Shown here: in pieces, positions 24,881 to 26,739 of the stretch
How the letters are laid out: the number at the start of each line of letters is the position of its first letter
How positions within the stretch are numbered: position 1 is the first letter of the stretch
Source of the DNA: a virus
Reading direction: 5' to 3' (one strand)
Length of the DNA stretch: 26,739 nt
Virus record (IMG/VR): IMGVR_UViG_3300034375_006997
Span: 1 to 26,739 of that record
Made by a program: the position numbers and the translations under genes
The notes under the pieces: model-generated
What the model was told of the DNA's origin: nothing
Databases searched by the model: none
What the model saw: the letters and a program-made list of their open reading frames with translations, nothing else

Positions 24881-26739
24881 TGTCCGTGCTTCTTGACATA
24901 GACGGTTATGAAACTAAAGGGATTAAGATCGACCCTAACGATACAGAGGGAGAGATCATGGAGCTCCATGGGCTACTCGTTGTACTCCCAAAGAAACCAA
25001 AGCGATCGGAGATTCTCTTCCATGAAAAGCCAAAGGCAATGCAGATGTGGGAACGCATTGCTATGCCCGAAGAACTGCAAAGGATTCGCAGTATGGATGA
25101 GTGGCTCGAAAAGCCTGCCGAGTTTCGAAAGAAGTTTCGTTCTTACATCGAACAAGAGTTTCAGCGTAGGCGCGACGGTGTGTGGTTTTACAATAATGGG
25201 GTCCCTACGTATATTACAGGGAGACACTATATGTTTCTACAATGGTCTAAAATTGATATCGGATACCCATCATACCTCGCTTTCCAAAGGGAAATCTTTC
25301 TCCACATGGCTGCTTGCGAAGCTGATCCCCGTTGTTTCGGTCAGCTATATACTAAGTGTCGTCGTTCTGGCTACACTAATGTATGCTCTGCTGTCCTTGT
25401 TGACGAGGCTAGTCAAGTTAAAGAGAAGCTTCTGGGCATTCAGTCAAAGACTGGTAAAGACGCTCAGGAAAACATCTTTATGAAGAAAGTAGTTGCGATC
25501 TTCCGCAGCTACCCCTTCTTCTTCAAGCCTATCCAGGACGGTACTACCAACCCCCGTATGGAGCTGGCGTTCCGTGAGCCATCTAAGCGTATCACGAAGA
25601 ACAACAAGACGTCTCAGCGAGGCGACGCCCTTAACAGCGTCATCAATTGGAAGAACACCACGAATAACGCATACGATGGTGAGAAGCTACATATGCTGTA
25701 CCTCGATGAGGCAGGCAAATGGGAGAAGCCTACCGATATCCGAGAAGCATGGCGTATCGAGCGTACATGTCTTATCGTAGGTAAGCGCGTAGTGGGCAAG
25801 GCGCTGGTAGGGAGCACGGTAAACCCTATGGATAAAGGCGGCGAGGAGTACAAAGGCTTGTGGCAGGATTCCGACCCCAATGAGAGAAACAACAACGGAA
25901 GAACAAGGTCGGGGCTGTACAGAATATTCATCCCAGCCTACGAAGCACTAGAAGGCTTCTTTGACCAGTACGGGAATGCTGTTGTGGACGACCCAGAAAA
26001 AGAAATCATTGGAGTTGACGGGGAGGTTGTAGACCAGGGTAGCCGTAAGTATTTAAAGAACGAACGGCACTCCTTCAAAGATGACCCTTCGGAACTAAAC
26101 GAAATCATTCGTCAGTTCCCGTTTACTGAGGATGAAGCTTTTAGAGATAGCATCCAGGGCAGTCTATTTAATATCGGTAAGATCTATCAGCAGATAGAAT
26201 ATAACGATAACCTGTACCCTAACCCCGTGGTGCAGGGCAACTTCATCTGGAGAAAGAAAGACGAAGAGGTGGCTTTTTCCCCAGATCCAAACGGCAGGTT
26301 CCGTGTGGCTTGGTTACCGCCAGACCACCTGAGAAACAAGAAGGCTGACGAACGGGGGAAACGCATAGCTCCTAACGCGCATATCGGCGTTGGAGGGGTT
26401 GACTCCTATGACCTTGATGCCACAGTAGACGGAAGGGGTTCGAAGGGTGCGCTACATATGTACAATAAGTTTAGCATGGATGCACCAGCCAACATGTTCG
26501 TAGTGGAGTATGCTTCGCGTCCAGATCTGGCTAGCATCTTTTATGAAGACGTGTTGATGTGTGCGTTTTTCTACGGGTATCCGCTGCTTATAGAGAACAA
26601 CAAGTACGGGATTGCAAGGTACTTTGAATCAAGGGGTTACGACGGTTACTTAATGGATCGCCCAGAACACCTCAAGAATCCTAATTCTTCAAGTAACGTC
26701 CGAACTAAGGGTATCCCCTCGAACTCTCAGGATGTGATT
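24880..26739 (+). CDS. terL: Large terminase subunit (3' end outside window)
   Basis: 620 codons open to the right edge without a stop. It drives DNA into the prohead and cuts it. ATPase part: a Walker A-like site Y-T-K-C-R-R-S-G-Y-T near 157-166 and Walker B L-Y-L-D-E at 273-277, followed by the coupling region (VGSTVNPMDKGGEEYKGLW, ~310-330). RNase H-type nuclease: G-V-D508-S-Y-D begins the catalytic strand and L-I-E572-N-N-K-Y-G carries the next acidic residue; the final one is expected outside the window. The Walker A lysine of GK[ST] is tyrosine here; the basic K-C-R-R before it may serve. Starts by TGATG overlap with the zinc-ribbon gene. Confidence 0.9.
   Translation, partial: MSVLLDIDGYETKGIKIDPNDTEGEIMELHGLLVVLPKKPKRSEILFHEKPKAMQMWERIAMPEELQRIRSMDEWLEKPAEFRKKFRSYIEQEFQRRRDGVWFYNNGVPTYITGRHYMFLQWSKIDIGYPSYLAFQREIFLHMAACEADPRCFGQLYTKCRRSGYTNVCSAVLVDEASQVKEKLLGIQSKTGKDAQENIFMKKVVAIFRSYPFFFKPIQDGTTNPRMELAFREPSKRITKNNKTSQRGDALNSVINWKNTTNNAYDGEKLHMLYLDEAGKWEKPTDIREAWRIERTCLIVGKRVVGKALVGSTVNPMDKGGEEYKGLWQDSDPNERNNNGRTRSGLYRIFIPAYEALEGFFDQYGNAVVDDPEKEIIGVDGEVVDQGSRKYLKNERHSFKDDPSELNEIIRQFPFTEDEAFRDSIQGSLFNIGKIYQQIEYNDNLYPNPVVQGNFIWRKKDEEVAFSPDPNGRFRVAWLPPDHLRNKKADERGKRIAPNAHIGVGGVDSYDLDATVDGRGSKGALHMYNKFSMDAPANMFVVEYASRPDLASIFYEDVLMCAFFYGYPLLIENNKYGIARYFESRGYDGYLMDRPEHLKNPNSSSNVRTKGIPSNSQDVI

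Noticed and set aside
24908-25483. 191-codon + strand frame inside the terminase
   Set aside because: Shadow frame of the terminase ATPase domain; the frame starting at 24880 has Walker B and nuclease motifs.

Overview
The window reads as part of the genome of a tailed phage of a Bacteroidota host, probably a marine flavobacterium-like one. The phage signs are a large terminase (24880 to the right edge), an M15-type endolysin, a phage replication and recombination set, a vitamin-B12-type ribonucleotide reductase, a DUF3310 gene, one tRNA and a long run of tiny genes. The Bacteroidota signs are C-terminal sorting domains of the type IX secretion system (T9SS), a primase of the BT4734/VirE-N type, and promoters of the form TTTG-20 nt-TATCTTTG. 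No integrase or bacterial housekeeping gene is visible.

Layout. (1) 1-3.1 kb, + strand: the end of a surface/lysis module, with two T9SS-tagged proteins, an outer-membrane-like protein, a holin-like protein and a thioredoxin-fold protein whose CGPC site reads NAQN. (2) 3.2-11.2 kb, - strand: nucleotide and DNA metabolism, with a small Cys protein, monomeric class II RNR, two PD-(D/E)XK nucleases (one like T7 endonuclease I), primase-helicase, DUF3310, an SSB-like protein, a RecE-like exonuclease, a single-strand annealing candidate and a protein carrying a DnaA domain IV-like helix-turn-helix. (3) 11.3-17.8 kb, - strand: 28 small genes in five cassettes, mostly joined by 4-nt ATGA stop/start overlaps. 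Each cassette opens with a similar leader. Three follow a strong promoter, one follows a tRNA-like element, and one follows a region with only a lone T-arm-like hairpin. (4) 17.9-19.7 kb: a 95-aa gene, a lysine-rich 241-aa gene and about 775 bp without genes, all packed with short perfect hairpins, plus two DnaA-box-like sites. (5) 19.7-26.7 kb, + strand: basic small proteins, a virion-type repeat protein, endolysin, a GroES-like protein, tRNA-Arg and the terminase, with one divergent regulator.

How it works together. The replication genes read leftward and the virion genes rightward from the hairpin-rich block at 18-19.7 kb, so that block is the natural place for an origin and for early/late control. 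The DnaA-like protein (10847-11239) and the paired DnaA-box-like sites (19445-19464) fit this. Small genes were found by reading the gaps by eye. Functions stated as families rest on visible motifs only; no database search was possible.
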